From Megachile rotundata (Eukaryota > Arthropoda > Insecta > Hymenoptera > Megachilidae): a stretch of DNA of 64,000 nt. Positions 27,838 through 40,999 of the stretch are shown piece after piece (position 1 is the first letter of the stretch; the number at the start of each line of letters is the position of its first letter). A program made the translations under genes and the position numbers. The notes under the pieces are model-generated. The model was not told the DNA's origin. It ran no database searches and worked only from the letters and a program-made list of their open reading frames with translations. The DNA lies in the NCBI RefSeq assembly GCF_050947335.1, contig NW_027473317.1:2914001-2978000 (forward strand). The letters are read 5' to 3'.

Positions 27838-30174
27838 ATGATTGTGATTGTATGATTGTGATTGTATGATAGTGATTGTGACATTGCGATTGTATGATTG
27901 CGATTGTAATATTGCGATTGTATGATTGTGATTGTATGATTGTGATTGTATGATTGTGATTGTATGATCGTGATTGTATGATTGTGATTGCATGATTGTG
28001 ATTGTATGATTGTGATTGTATGATTGTGATTGTATGATTTTAATTGCATAATTGGGATTGTATGATTGGGATTGTATGATTGGGATTGTATGATTGTGAT
28101 TGTATGATTGTGGTTGTATGTTTGAGATTGAATGATTGGGATTGTATGATTGTGATTGTGTGATTGTGATTGTATGATTGTGATTGTATGATTGTGATTG
28201 TATGATTGTGATTGTATGATTGTGATTGTATGATTGTGATTGTATGATTGTGATTGTATGATTGTGATTGTATGATTGTGATTGTATGATTGTGATTGTA
28301 TGATTGTGATTGTATGATTGTGATTGTATGATTGTGATTGTATGATTGTGATTGTATGATTGTGATTGTATGATTGTGATAGAATGATTGCGATTGTATG
28401 ATTGCGATTGTATGATTGCGATTGTATGATTGTGATTGTATCATTGCGTTTGTATGATTGCGATTGTATGATTGTCATTGTATGATCGTGATCGTATGAT
28501 CGTGATTGTATGATCAGGATTGTATGATCGTGATTGTATGATCGTGATTGTATGATCGTGATTGTATGATCGTGATTGTATGATCGTGATTGTATGATCG
28601 TGATTGTATGATTGTGATTGTATGACTGTGATTGTATAACAGTGATTGTGACATTGCGATTGTATGATTGCGACTGTATGATTGCGACTGTATCATTGAG
28701 ATTGTATGATTGTGATTGCATGATTGTGATTATATGATTGTGATTGTATGATTGTGATTGTATGATTGTGATTGCATGATTGTGATTGTATGATCGTCAT
28801 TGTATGATTGTGATTGTATGATTTTAATTGTATGATTGTGATTGTATGATTGTGATTGTATGATTGTGATTGTATGATTGTGATTATATGATTGTGATTG
28901 TATGATTTTAATTGTATGATTGTGATTGCATGATTGTGATTGTATGATTGCGACTGTGTGATTGTGATTGTATGATTTTGATTGTATGATTGTGATTGCA
29001 TGATTGTGATTGCATGATTGCGACTGTATGATTGCGATTGTATGATTTTGATTGTATGATTGTGATTGCATGATTGTGATTGTATGATTGTGATTATATG
29101 ATTGTGATTGTATGATTGTGATTGTATGACTGTGATTGTATAATAGTGATTGTGACATTGCGATTGTATGATTGCGATTGTATGATTGTGATTGTATGAG
29201 TGTGATTGTATGATTGTGATAGTAAGATTGTGATTGTTTGATTGTGATAGTATGATTGTGATTGTATGATAGTGATTGTGACATTGCGATTGTATGATTG
29301 CGATTGTATGATTGTGATTGTATGATTGTGATTGTATGATTGTGATTGTATGATTGTGATTGTTTGATTGTGATTGTATGATAGTGATTGCGACATTGCG
29401 ATTGTATGATTGCGATTGTATGATTGTGATTGTATGACTGTGATTGTATGATTGTGATAGTAAGATTGTGATTGTATGATTGTGATTGTATGATTGTGAT
29501 TGTATGATTTTAATTGTATAATTGGGATTGTATGATTGGGATTGTATGATTGTGATAGAATGATTGTGATAGAATGATTGCGATTGTATGATTGCGATTG
29601 TATGATTGCGATTGTATGATTGCGATTGTATGATTGTGATTGTATGATTGCGTTTGTATGATTGCGATTGTATGATTGTCATTGTATGATTGTGATTGTA
29701 TGATTTTAATTGGATGATTGTGATTGTATGATTGCGATTGTAATATTGCGATTGTATGATTGTGATTGTATGATCGTGATTGTATGATCGTAATTGTATG
29801 ATCGTGATTGTATGATCGTGATTGTATGATCGTGATTGTATGATTGTGATTGTATGATTGTGATTGTATGATCGTGATTGTATGATTGTGATTGTATGAT
29901 TGTGATTGTATGATAGTGATTGCGACATTGCGATTGTATGATTGCGATTGTATGAATGTGATGTATGATTGTGATTGTATGATCGTGATTATATGATCGT
30001 GATTGTATGATCGTGATTGTATGATCGTGATTGTATGATTGTGATTGTATGATTGTGATTGTATGACTGTGATTGTATAATAGTGATTGTGACATTGCGA
30101 TTGTATGATTGCGATTGTATGATTGTGATTGTATGAGTGTGATTGTATGATTGTGATAGTAAGATAGTGATTGT
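27838..30174. repeat. 2,337-bp HOR, copy 2
   Basis: This is a near-identical tandem copy of 25,501-27,837, including the canonical run (28,166-28,376), the GATCAGG unit (about 28,511) and the single-T deletion (29,958). The match continues past the end for about 60 bp until GTAATATTG (copy 1) is replaced by GTAAGATTG. Confidence 0.84.
29958..29967. other. Single-T deletion (family 1, copy 2)
   Basis: GTGATGTATG in the same context as at 27,621, at an offset of 2,337 bp, hence a copy of the same event. Confidence 0.93.
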
Positions 30175-32266
30175 ATGATTGTGATTGTATGATTGTGATT
30201 GTATGATAGTGATTGTGACATTGCGATTGTATGATTGCGATTGTAAGATTGTGATTGTATGATTGTGATTGTAATATTGCGATTGTATGATTGTGTTTGT
30301 ATGATTGTGATAGTATGATTGTGATTGTATGATTGTCATTGTGTGAATGTGATTGTATGACTTTTATTGTATGATTGTGATTGTATGATTGTGATTGTAT
30401 GACTGTGATTGTATGATTGTGATTGTATGCTTGTGATTGTATGATTGTGATTGTATAATTGTGGTTATATGATTGTGATTGTATGATTATGTTTGTATGA
30501 TTGTGGTTGTATGATTGTGATTGTATGATTGTGATTGTATGATTGTGATTGTATGATTTTAATTGTATGATTGTGATTGCATGATTGTGATTGTATGATT
30601 GCGACTGTGTGATTGTGATTGTATGATTTTGATTGTATGATTGTGATTGCATGATTGTGATTGCATGATTGCGACTGTATGATTGTGATTGTATGATTTT
30701 GATTGTATGATTGTGATTGTATGATTGTGATTGTATGATTGTGATTATATGATTGTGATTGTATGATTGTGATTGTATGACAGTGATTGTATAATAGTGA
30801 TTGTGACATTGCGATTGTATGATTGCGATTGTATGATTGTGATTGTATGAGTGTGATTGTATGATTGGGATAGTAAGATTGTGATTGTATGATTGTGATT
30901 GGATGATTGTGATTGTATGATTGTGATAGTAAGATAGTGATTGTATGATTGTGATTGTATGATTGTGATTGTATGATAGTGATTGTGACATTGCGATTGT
31001 ATGATTGCGATTGTAAGATTGTGATTGTATGATTGTGATTGTATGATTTTAATTGTATGATTGTGATTGTATGATTGTGATTGCATGATTGCGACTGTAT
31101 GATGGTGATTGTATGATTTTGATTGTATGATTGTGATTGCATGATTGTGATTATATGATTGTGATTGTATGATTGTGATTGTATGATTGTGACTGTATGA
31201 CTGTGATTGTATGATTGTGATTGTATGATAGTGATTGTGATATTGCGATTGTATGATTGCGATTGTATGATTGTGATTGCATGACTGTGATTGTATGATT
31301 GTGTTTGTATGATTGTGATTGTATGATTGTGATTGTATAATTGTCATTGTATGATTGTGATTGTATGACTTTTATTGTATGATTGTGATTGTATGATTGT
31401 GATTGTATGATTGTGATTGTATGATTGTGATTGTATGATTGTGATTGTATGATTGTGATTGTATGATTTTGATTGTATGATTGTGATTGCATGATTGTGA
31501 TTGCATGATTGCGACTGTATGATTGTGATTGTATGATGTTGATTGTATGATTGTGATTGTATGATTCTGATTGTATGATTGTGATTATATGATTGTGATT
31601 GTATGATTGTGATTGTATGACAGTGATTGTATAATAGTGATTGTGACATTGCGATTGTATGATTGCGATTGTATGATTGTGATTGTATGAGTGTGATTGT
31701 ATGATTGTGATAGTAAGATTGTGATTGTATGATTGTGATTGTATGATTGTGATTGTATGATAGTGATTGTGACATTGCGATTGTATGATTGCGATTGTAT
31801 GATTGTGATTGGATGATTGTGATTGTATGATTGTGATTGTATGATTTTAATTGTATGATTGTGATTGTATGACTGTGATTGCATGATTGCGACTGTATGA
31901 CTGTGATTATATGATTGTGATTGTACGATTGTGATTGTATGATTGTGATTGTATGATTATGATTGTATGATTGTGATTGTATGATTGTCATTGTATGATT
32001 GTGATTGTATGATTTTAATTGTATGATTGTGATTGTATGATTGCGATTGTAATATTGCGATTGTATGATTGTGATTGTATGATCGTGATTGTATGATCGT
32101 AATTGTATGATCGTGATTGTATGATCGTGATTGTATGATCGTGATTGTATGATTGTGATTGTATGATTGTGATTGTATGATCGTGATTGTATGATTGTGA
32201 TTGTATGATTGTGATTGTATGATAGTGATTGCGACATTGCGATTGTATGATTGCGATTGTATGAAT

Positions 32267-32276
32267 GTGATGTATG
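32267..32276. other. Single-T deletion (family 1, copy 3)
   Basis: GTGATGTATG after ATGAAT, with the same flanks (GCGACATTGCG upstream, GATCGTGATTATATG downstream) as the other family members. Confidence 0.93.
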
Positions 32277-34631
32277 ATTGTGATTGTATGATCGTGATTA
32301 TATGATCGTGATTGTATGATCGTGATTGTATGATCGTGATTGTATGATTGTGATTGTATGATTGTGATTGTATGACTGTGATTGTATAATAGTGATTGTG
32401 ACATTGCGATTGTATGATTGCGATTGTATGATTGTGATTGTATGAGTGTGATTGTATGATTGTGATAGTAAGATAGTGATTGTATGATTGTGATTGTATG
32501 ATTGTGATTGTATGATAGTGATTGTGACATTGCGATTGTATGATTGCGATTGTAAGATTGTGATTGTATGATTGTGATTGTATGATTGTGATTGTATGAT
32601 TTTAATTGTATGATTGTGATTGTATGATTGTGATTGCATGATTGCGACTGTATGATGGTGATTGTATGATTTTGATTGTATGATTGTGATTGCATGATTG
32701 TGATTATATGATTGTGATTGTATGATTGTGATTGTATGATTGTGACTGTATGACTGTGATTGTATGATTGTGATTGTATGATAGTGATTGTGATATTGCG
32801 ACTGTATGATTGCGATTGTATGATTGTGATTGCATGACTGTGATTGTATGATTGTGTTTGTATGATTGTGATTGTATGATTGTGATTGTATAATTGTCAT
32901 TGTATGATTGTGATTGTATGACTTTTATTGTATGATTGTGATTGTATGATTGTGATTGTATGATTGTGATTGTATGATTGTGATTGTATGATTGTGATTG
33001 TATGATTGTGATTGTATGATTTTGATTGTATGATTGTGATTGCATGATTGTGATTGCATGATTGCGACTGTATGATTGTGATTGTATGATTTTGATTGTA
33101 TGATTGTGATTGTATGATTGTGATTGTATGATTGTGATTATATGATTGTGATTGTATGATTGTGATTGTATGACAGTGATTGTATAATAGTGATTGTGAC
33201 ATTGCGATTGTATGATTGCGATTGTATGATTGTGATTGTATGAGTGTGATTGTATGATTGTGATAGTAAGATAGTGATTGTATGATTGTGATTGTATGAT
33301 TGTGATTGTATGATAGTGATTGTGACATTGCGATTGTATGATTGCGATTGTAAGATTGTGATTGTATGATTGTGATTGTAATATTGCGATTGTATGATTG
33401 TGTTTGTATGATTGTGATAGTATGATTGTGATTGTATGATTGTCATTGTGTGAATGTGATTGTATGACTTTTATTGTATGATTGTGATTGTATGATTGTG
33501 ATTGTATGACTGTGATTGTATGATTGTGATTGTATGCTTGTGGTTGTATGATTGTGATTGTATGATTGTGATTGTATGATTGTGATTGTATGATTTTAAT
33601 TGTATGATTGTGATTGCATGATTGTGATTGTATGACAGCGACTGTGTGATTGTGATTGTATGATTTTGATTGTATGATTGTGATTGCATTATTGTGATTG
33701 CATGATTGCGACTGTATGATTGTGATTGTATGATTTTGATTGTATGATTGTGATTGTATGATTGTGATTGTATGATTGTGATTATATGATTGTGATTGTA
33801 TGATTGTGATTGTATGACAGTGATTGTATAATAGTGATTGTGACATTGCGATTGTATGATTGCGATTGTATGATTGTGATTGTATGAGTGTGATTGTATG
33901 ATTGGGATAGTAAGATTGTGATTGTATGATTGTGATTGTATGATTGTGATTGTATGATTTTGATTGTATGATTGTGATTGCATGATTGTGATTGCATGAT
34001 TGCGACTGTATGATTGTGATTGTATGATTTTGATTGTATGATTGTGATTGTATGAGTGTGATTGTATGATTGTGATAGTAAGATTGTGATTGTATGATTG
34101 TGATTGTATGATTGTGATTGTATGATAGTGATTGTGACATTGCGATTGTATGATTGCGATTGTATGATTGTGATTGGATGATTGTGATTGTATGATTGTG
34201 ATTGCATGATTTTAATTGTATGATTGTGATTGTATGACTGTGATTGCATGATTGCGACTGTATGACTGTGATTATATGATTGTGATTGTACGATTGTGAT
34301 TGTATGATTGTGATTGTATGATTATGATTGTATGATTGTGATTGTATGATTGTCATTGTATGATTGTGATTGTATGATTTTAATTGTATGATTGTGATTG
34401 TATGATTGCGATTGTAATATTGCGATTGTATGATTGTGATTGTATGATCGTGATTGTATGATCGTAATTGTATGATCGTGATTGTATGATCGTGATTGTA
34501 TGATCGTGATTGTATGATTGTGATTGTATGATTGTGATTGTATGATCGTGATTGTATGATTGTGATTGTATGATTGTGATTGTATGATAGTGATTGCGAC
34601 ATTGCGATTGTATGATTGCGATTGTATGAAT

Positions 34632-34641
34632 GTGATGTATG
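34632..34641. other. Single-T deletion (family 1, copy 4)
   Basis: GTGATGTATG with the same flanks as copies 1-3. Confidence 0.93.
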
Positions 34642-36156
34642 ATTGTGATTGTATGATCGTGATTATATGATCGTGATTGTATGATCGTGATTGTATGATC
34701 GTGATTGTATGATTGTGATTGTATGATTGTGATTGTATGACTGTGATTGTATAATAGTGATTGTGACATTGCGATTGTATGATTGCGATTGTATGATTGT
34801 GATTGTATGAGTGTGATTGTATGATTGTGATTGTAAGATAGTGATTGTATGATTGTGATTGTATGATTGTGATTGTATGATAGTGATTGTGACATTGCGA
34901 TTGTATGATTGCGATTGTAAGATTGTGATTGTATGATTGTGATTGTAATATTGCGATTGTATGATTGTGTTTGTATGATTGTGATAGTATGATTGTGATT
35001 GTACGATTGTCATTGTGTGAATGTGATTGTATGACTTTTATTGTATGATTGTGATTGTATGATTGTGATTGTATGACTGTGATTGTATGATTGTGATTGT
35101 ATGCTTGTGATTGTATGATTGTGATTGTATAATTGTGGTTATATGATTGTGATTGTATGATTATGTTTGTATGATTGTGGTTGTATGATTGTGATTGTAT
35201 GATTGTGATTGTACGATTGTGATTGTATGATTTTAATTGTATGATTGTGATTGCATGATTGTGATTGTATGATTGCGACTGTGTGATTGTGATTGTATGA
35301 TTTTGATTGTATGATTGTGATTGCATGATTGTGATTGCATGATTGCGACTGTATGATTGTGATTGTATGATTTTGATTGTATGATTGTGATTGTATGATT
35401 GTGATTGTATGATTGTGATTATATGATTGTGATTGTATGATTGTGATTGTATGACAGTGATTGTATAATAGTGATTGTGACATTGCGATTGTATGATTGC
35501 GATTGTATGATTGTGATTGTATGAGTGTGATTGTATGATTGGGATAGTAAGATTGTGATTGTATGATTGTGATTGTATGATTGTGATTGTATGATAGTGA
35601 TTGTGACATTGCGATTGTATGATTGCGATTGTATGATTGTGATTGGATGATTGTGATTGTATGATTGTGATTGTATGATTTTAATTGTATGATTGTGATT
35701 GTATGACTGTGATTGCATGATTGCGACTGTATGATTGTGATTGTATGATTTTGATTGCATGATTGTGATTGCATGACTGTGATTATATGATTGTGATTGT
35801 ACGATTGTGATTGTATGATTGTGATTGTATGATTATGATTGTATGATTGTGATTGTATGATTGTCATTGTATGATTGTGATTGTATGATTTTAATTGTAT
35901 GATTGTGATTGTATGATTGCGATTGTAATATTGCGATTGTATGATTGTGATTGTATGATCGTGATTGTATGATCCTAATTGTATGATCGTGATTGTATGA
36001 TCGTGATTGTATGATCGTGATTGTATGATCGTGATTGTATGATTGTGATTGTATGATTGTGATTGTATGATCGTGATTGTATGATTGTGGTTGTATGATT
36101 GTGATTGTATGATAGTGATTGCGACATTGCGATTGTATGATTGCGATTGTATGAAT

Positions 36157-36166
36157 GTGATGTATG
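36157..36166. other. Single-T deletion (family 1, copy 5)
   Basis: GTGATGTATG with the same upstream context. The downstream sequence soon leaves the module: after two GATCGTG units it reads GTATTATTTTG and enters the alpha block. Confidence 0.93.
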
Positions 36167-36240
36167 ATTGTGATTGTATGATCGTGATTATATGATCGTG
36201 ATTGTATGATCGTGATTGTATTATTTTGATTGTATGATTG

Positions 36241-37740
36241 TGATGGTATGATTGTGATGGAATGATTGTGATTGTCTGATTGTGATTGTATGATTGTGAT
36301 TGTACGATTGTGATTGTCTGATCGTGATTGTATGATTGTAATTGTATGATTGTGATTGCATGATTGTGATTGCATGATTGCGATTTTATTATTGTGATTG
36401 CATGATTGCGTTTGTATTATTGTGATTGTACGATTGTGATTGTACGATTGTGAGTGTACGATTGTGATTGTACGATTGTGATTGTATGATTGTGATTGTA
36501 TGATTGTGATTGTAAGCTTGTGATTGTCTCATTGTGATTGTATGATTGTGATTGTATGATTGTGATTGTATGATTGTGATTGTATGATTGTGATTGTATG
36601 ATTGTGATTGTATGATTGTGATTGTATGATTGTGATTGTATGATTGTGATTGTATGATTGTGATTGTATGATTGTGATTGTATGATTGTGATTGTATAAT
36701 TGTGGTTGTATGACTTTAATTGTATGATTGTGATTGTATGATTGTGATTGTATTATTTTGATTGTATTATTTTGATTGTATGATTGTGATTGTATGATTG
36801 TGATTGTGTGATTGTGATTGTATGATTGTTATTGTATGATTGTCACTGTATGATTGTGATTGTATGATAGTGATTGTATGATTGTGATTGTATGATTGTG
36901 ATTGTATGATTGTGATTGTATTATTGTGATTGTACGATTGCGATTGTATGACTGCGATTGTATGATTGCGATTGTATGATTGCGATTGTATGATTGTGAT
37001 TGTATGACTGTGATTGTGTGATTGTCTTTGTATGATTGTGATTGTATGATTGTGATTGTATGATTTTGTTTGTATGATTGTGATTGTATGATTGTGATTG
37101 TATGATTGTGGTTGTATGACTTTAATTGTATGATTGTGATTGTATGATGGTGATTGTATGATTGTAATTGTATGACTGTGATTGTGTGATTGTTTTTGTA
37201 TGATTGTGATTGTATGATAGTAATTGTATGATTGTGATCGTATTATTATGATTGTACGATTGTGATTGTATGATTGTGATTGTATGATTGTGATTGTATG
37301 ATTGTGATTGTATGATTGTGGTTGTACGATAGTCATTGCGACATTACGATCTTATGATTGCGATTGTATGACTGTGATTGTATGATTGTGATTGTATGAT
37401 TGTGATTGTATGATTGTGATTGTATGATTGTGATTGTACGATTGTGATAGTATGATCGTGATTGTATGATTGTAATTGTATGATTGTGATTGCATGATTG
37501 TGATTGTATGATTGCGATTTTATTATTGTGATTGTATGATTGTGATTGTATGATTGTCATTGTATGAATGTGATTGTATGACTTTTATTGTATGATTGTG
37601 ATTGCATGATTGTGATTGTATGATTGTGATTGTATGATTGCGATTGTATGATTGTGATTGTATTATTGTGATTGTATGATTGTGATTGTATGATTTTGAT
37701 TGTATGATTGTGATTGCATGATTGAGATTGTATGATTGTG
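36241..37740. repeat. Alpha block returning after the beta region
   Basis: The motifs GATGGTATG and GATGGAATG, then GATTGTCTG at 36,270, reproduce the sequence around 7,770-7,799 and therefore the window start. The copy follows positions 1-830 (offset 36,269, then 36,199 after a canonical run five units shorter). Near 37,030 it switches from the A1 order to a shortened one, then to sequence matching 9.5-10.3 kb at offset 27,687 (landmark GCGACATTACGATC at 37,338). One unit in the TACGATT run reads GAGTGTACG (about 36,451). Confidence 0.85.
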
Positions 37741-38271
37741 ATTGTATGATTGTGATTGTATGATTGTGATTGTATGCTTGTGATTGTATGATTGTGATTG
37801 TATAATTGTGATTATATGATTGTGATTGTATGATTGTGATTGTATGATTGCGTTTGTATGATTGTGCTTGTATGATTGTGATTGTGACATTGCGATTGTA
37901 TGATTGCGATTTTATGATTGTGTTTGTATGATTGCGATTGTATGATTGTGATCGTATGATTGTGGTTATATAATTATGGTTCCATGATTGTGATTGCATG
38001 ATTGTTCCTGCATGATTATGATCGTGTGATTGTAATTGCATGATTCAGATTGTATGATTGTGATTTTATGATTGTGATTATATGATTGCGATTGTATGAT
38101 TGCAATTTTATGAGTGTGATTATATGAATATGATTGTATGATTGTGATTGTATGATGGTGATTGTATGATTGTGATTGTATGATGGTGATTGTATGATTG
38201 TGATTGTATGTTTGTGATTGTATGATTGTGATTGTATGATTTTGTTTGTATGATTGTGATTGTATGATTGT
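37740..38271. repeat. 532-bp tandem duplication, left copy
   Basis: A 532-bp segment (38 units) carrying GTTCCTGCATG (38,004), GTGTGATTGTAATTGC and GATTCAG is directly repeated. Both copies share features not seen in other family members, such as GATTGCATGATTGTTCC in place of GATTGTATGATTGTTCC, and the same TGATGGTG pair downstream. The exact breakpoints cannot be fixed inside repeat units. Confidence 0.88.
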
Positions 38272-38803
38272 GATTGTATGATTGTGATTGTATGATTGTG
38301 ATTGTATGCTTGTGATTGTATGATTGTGATTGTATAATTGTGATTATATGATTGTGATTGTATGATTGTGATTGTATGATTGCGTTTGTATGATTGTGCT
38401 TGTATGATTGTGATTGTGACATTGCGATTGTATGATTGCGATTTTATGATTGTGTTTGTATGATTGCGATTGTATGATTGTGATCGTATGATTGTGGTTA
38501 TATAATTATGGTTCCATGATTGTGATTGCATGATTGTTCCTGCATGATTATGATCGTGTGATTGTAATTGCATGATTCAGATTGTATGATTGTGATTTTA
38601 TGATTGTGATTATATGATTGCGATTGTATGATTGCAATTTTATGAGTGTGATTATATGAATATGATTGTATGATTGTGATTGTATGATGGTGATTGTATG
38701 ATTGTGATTGTATGATGGTGATTGTATGATTGTGATTGTATGTTTGTGATTGTATGATTGTGATTGTATGATTTTGTTTGTATGATTGTGATTGTATGAT
38801 TGT
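38272..38803. repeat. 532-bp tandem duplication, right copy
   Basis: This matches the left copy at an offset of exactly 532 bp (GTTCCTGCATG at 38,536). I saw no difference between the copies over the core of about 400 bp. After about 38,790 the right copy runs on into GTACGATTGTGATAG and the gamma region. Confidence 0.88.
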
Positions 38804-39640
38804 GATTGTATGATTGTGATTGTATGATTGTGATTGTATGATTGTGATTGTACGATTGTGATAGTATGATCGTGATTGTATGATTGTAATTGTATGATTG
38901 TGATTGCATGATTGTGATTGTATGATTGCGATTTTATTATTGTGATTGCATGATTGCGTTTTTATTATTGTGATTGTACGATTGTGATTGTACGATTGTG
39001 ATTGTATGATTTTGATTGTATGATTGTGATTGTACGATTGTAATTGCATGATTGTGATTGTATGATTGTGATTGTAAGCTTGTGATTGTCTCATTGTGAT
39101 TGTATGATTGTGATTGTATGATTGTGATTGAATGATTGTGATTGTATGATTGTGATTGTATGATTGTGATTGTATGATTGTGATTGTATGATTGTGATTG
39201 TATGACTTTAATTGTATGATTGTGATTGTATGATTGTGATTGTATTATTTTGATTGTATGGTCGTGATTGTATGATGGTGATTGTATGATTGTGACTGTA
39301 TGATTGTGATTGTATGATTGTGATTGTAAGATTGTGATTCTATGGCTGTGATTGTATGATTGTGATTGTATGATAGTGATTGTATGATTTTGATTGTATG
39401 ATTGTAATTGTATGATTGTGATTGTGTGATTATGATTGTATGATTGCGATTTTATTATTGTGATTGCATGATTGCGTTTGTATTATTGTGATTGTACGAT
39501 TGTGATTGTACGATTGTGATTGTACGATTGTGATTGTACGATTGTGATTGTACGATTGTGATTGTACGATTGTGATTGTACGATTGTGATTGTACGATTG
39601 TGATTGTATGATTGTGATTGTAAGCTTGTGATTGTCTCAT
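38804..39640. repeat. Entry to gamma region: two HindIII landmarks and an eight-unit TACGATT run
   Basis: Two HindIII landmarks (39,076 and 39,622) bracket a segment with GACTTTAATTG (39,204), ATGGTCGTG and TATGGCTGTG markers and eight TACGATT units. The segment from about 39,100 recurs at 49,9xx-50,446 (offset 10,806) and at about 61,600-62,105, where the TACGATT run has five units. It is the left module of the gamma-1 subfamily. Confidence 0.82.
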
Positions 39641-40999
39641 TGTGATTGTATGATTGTGATTGTATGATTGCGATTGTATGATTGTGATTGTATGATTGTG
39701 ATTGTATGATTGTGATTGTATGATTGTGATTTTATGATTGTGATTGTATAATTGTGATTGTATGATTGTGATTGTATGATTGTGATTGTATGATTGTGAT
39801 TGTATGATTGTGATTGTGTTATTGTGATTCTATGATTGTGATTGTATGATTGTGATAGTATGATTGTGATTGTATGATTATGATCGTACGATTGTGATTG
39901 TAAGATGGTGATTGTATGATTGTGATTGTATGATTGTGATTGTATGATTGTGATTGTATGATTGTGATTGTATGATTGTGATTGTATGATTGTGATTGCA
40001 TGATTGTGATTGTGTGATTGTGATTGTGTGATTGTGATTGTATGATTGTGATTGTATGATTGTGATTGTATGATTGTGATCGTATGATTGTGATCGTAAG
40101 ATTGTGATTGTATGATTGTGATTGTATGATTGTGATTGTATGATTGTGATTGCATGATTGTGATTGTATGATTGTGATTGTGAGATTGTGATTGTATGAT
40201 TGTGATTGTATGATTGTGATTGTATGATTGTGATTGTATGATTGTGATTGTATGATTGTGATTGTATGATTGTGATTGTATGATTGTGATTGTGAGATTG
40301 TGATTGTATGATTGTGATTGTGTGATTGTTATTGTATGATTGTGATTGTATGATTGTGATCGTATGATTGTGATCGTATGATTGTGATTGTAGAATTGTG
40401 ATTGTATGATTGTGATTGTGTGATTGTGATTGTGTGATTGTGATTGTATGATTGTGATTGTATGATTGTGATCGTATGATTGTGATTGTATAATTGTGAT
40501 TGTATGATTGTGATTGTATGATTGTGATTGTATGATTGTGATTCTATGATTGTGATTGTATGATTGTGATTGTATGATTGTGATTGTGTGATTGTGATTG
40601 TATGATTGCGATTGTATGATTGTGATTGTATGATTGTGATTGTATGATTGTGATCGTATGATTGTGATCGTATGATTGTGATCGTATGATTGTGATCGTA
40701 TAATTGTGATTGTATGATTCTGATCGTATGATTGTGATTGTAAGATTGTGATTGTGTGATTGCGATTCTATGATTGTGACTGTATGATTGTGATTGTATG
40801 ATTGTCATTGTATGATTGTGACTGTATGATTGTGATTGTATGGTTGTGATTGTATGGTTGTGATTGTATGATTGTGATTGTATGATTGCGATTGTATGAT
40901 TGCGATTGTATGATTGTGATCGTATGATTGTGATCGTATGATTTTGATTTTATGATTGTGATTGTAAGATTGTGATTGTATGATTGTGATTGTATGATT
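39641..40999. repeat. Gamma-1 module, copy 1
   Basis: Markers are GTGTTATTGTGATTCTATG (39,816), GATCGTACG, GTAAGATGGTG, paired GTGTGATTGTG units, GATCGTAAG and GTGATTGTAGAATTG (about 40,391). These recur at 44.95-47.03 kb, at 50.6 kb and at 62.2 kb. From about 40.6 kb CpG-bearing GATCGTATG units become common, leading into gamma-2. No gene-like or non-repeat sequence is present. Confidence 0.78.

Larger units (their letters stand above)
30175..36240. repeat. Beta mosaic with three further copies of the TGATGTATG module
   Basis: Beta units continue with shuffled segments. The single-T-deletion module recurs at 32,267, 34,632 and 36,157, giving successive spacings of 2,337, 2,309, 2,365 and 1,525 bp from 27,621, each a multiple of 14 less one. 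Another marker, GTGTGAATGTG, recurs at 30,341, 33,448 and 35,015. GACAGTGATTGTATAATAG recurs near 30,780, 31,620, 33,174, 33,812 and 35,453. The order of segments differs between intervals, so this is a mosaic and not a simple HOR. No alpha landmark is present. Confidence 0.78.
2561..38552. repeat. Alpha landmark family GTTCCTGCATGATTATG (12 copies)
   Basis: This motif of several substitutions in adjoining units is rare enough to trace duplications. Copies start at 2,561, 4,073, 5,627, 10,317, 11,871, 13,341, 14,881, 16,449, 20,145, 23,911, 38,004 and 38,536. A TATATAATTATGGTTCC-like variant lies about 30 bp upstream of each. Many successive spacings are 1,470-1,568 bp (105-112 units). In five copies (2,561, 4,073, 10,317, 13,341, 14,881) the GCGACATTACGATC landmark follows exactly 272 bp downstream. 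In the other seven beta or other units follow instead, so the motif occurs in at least two contexts. None is found after 38,552. Confidence 0.93.
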
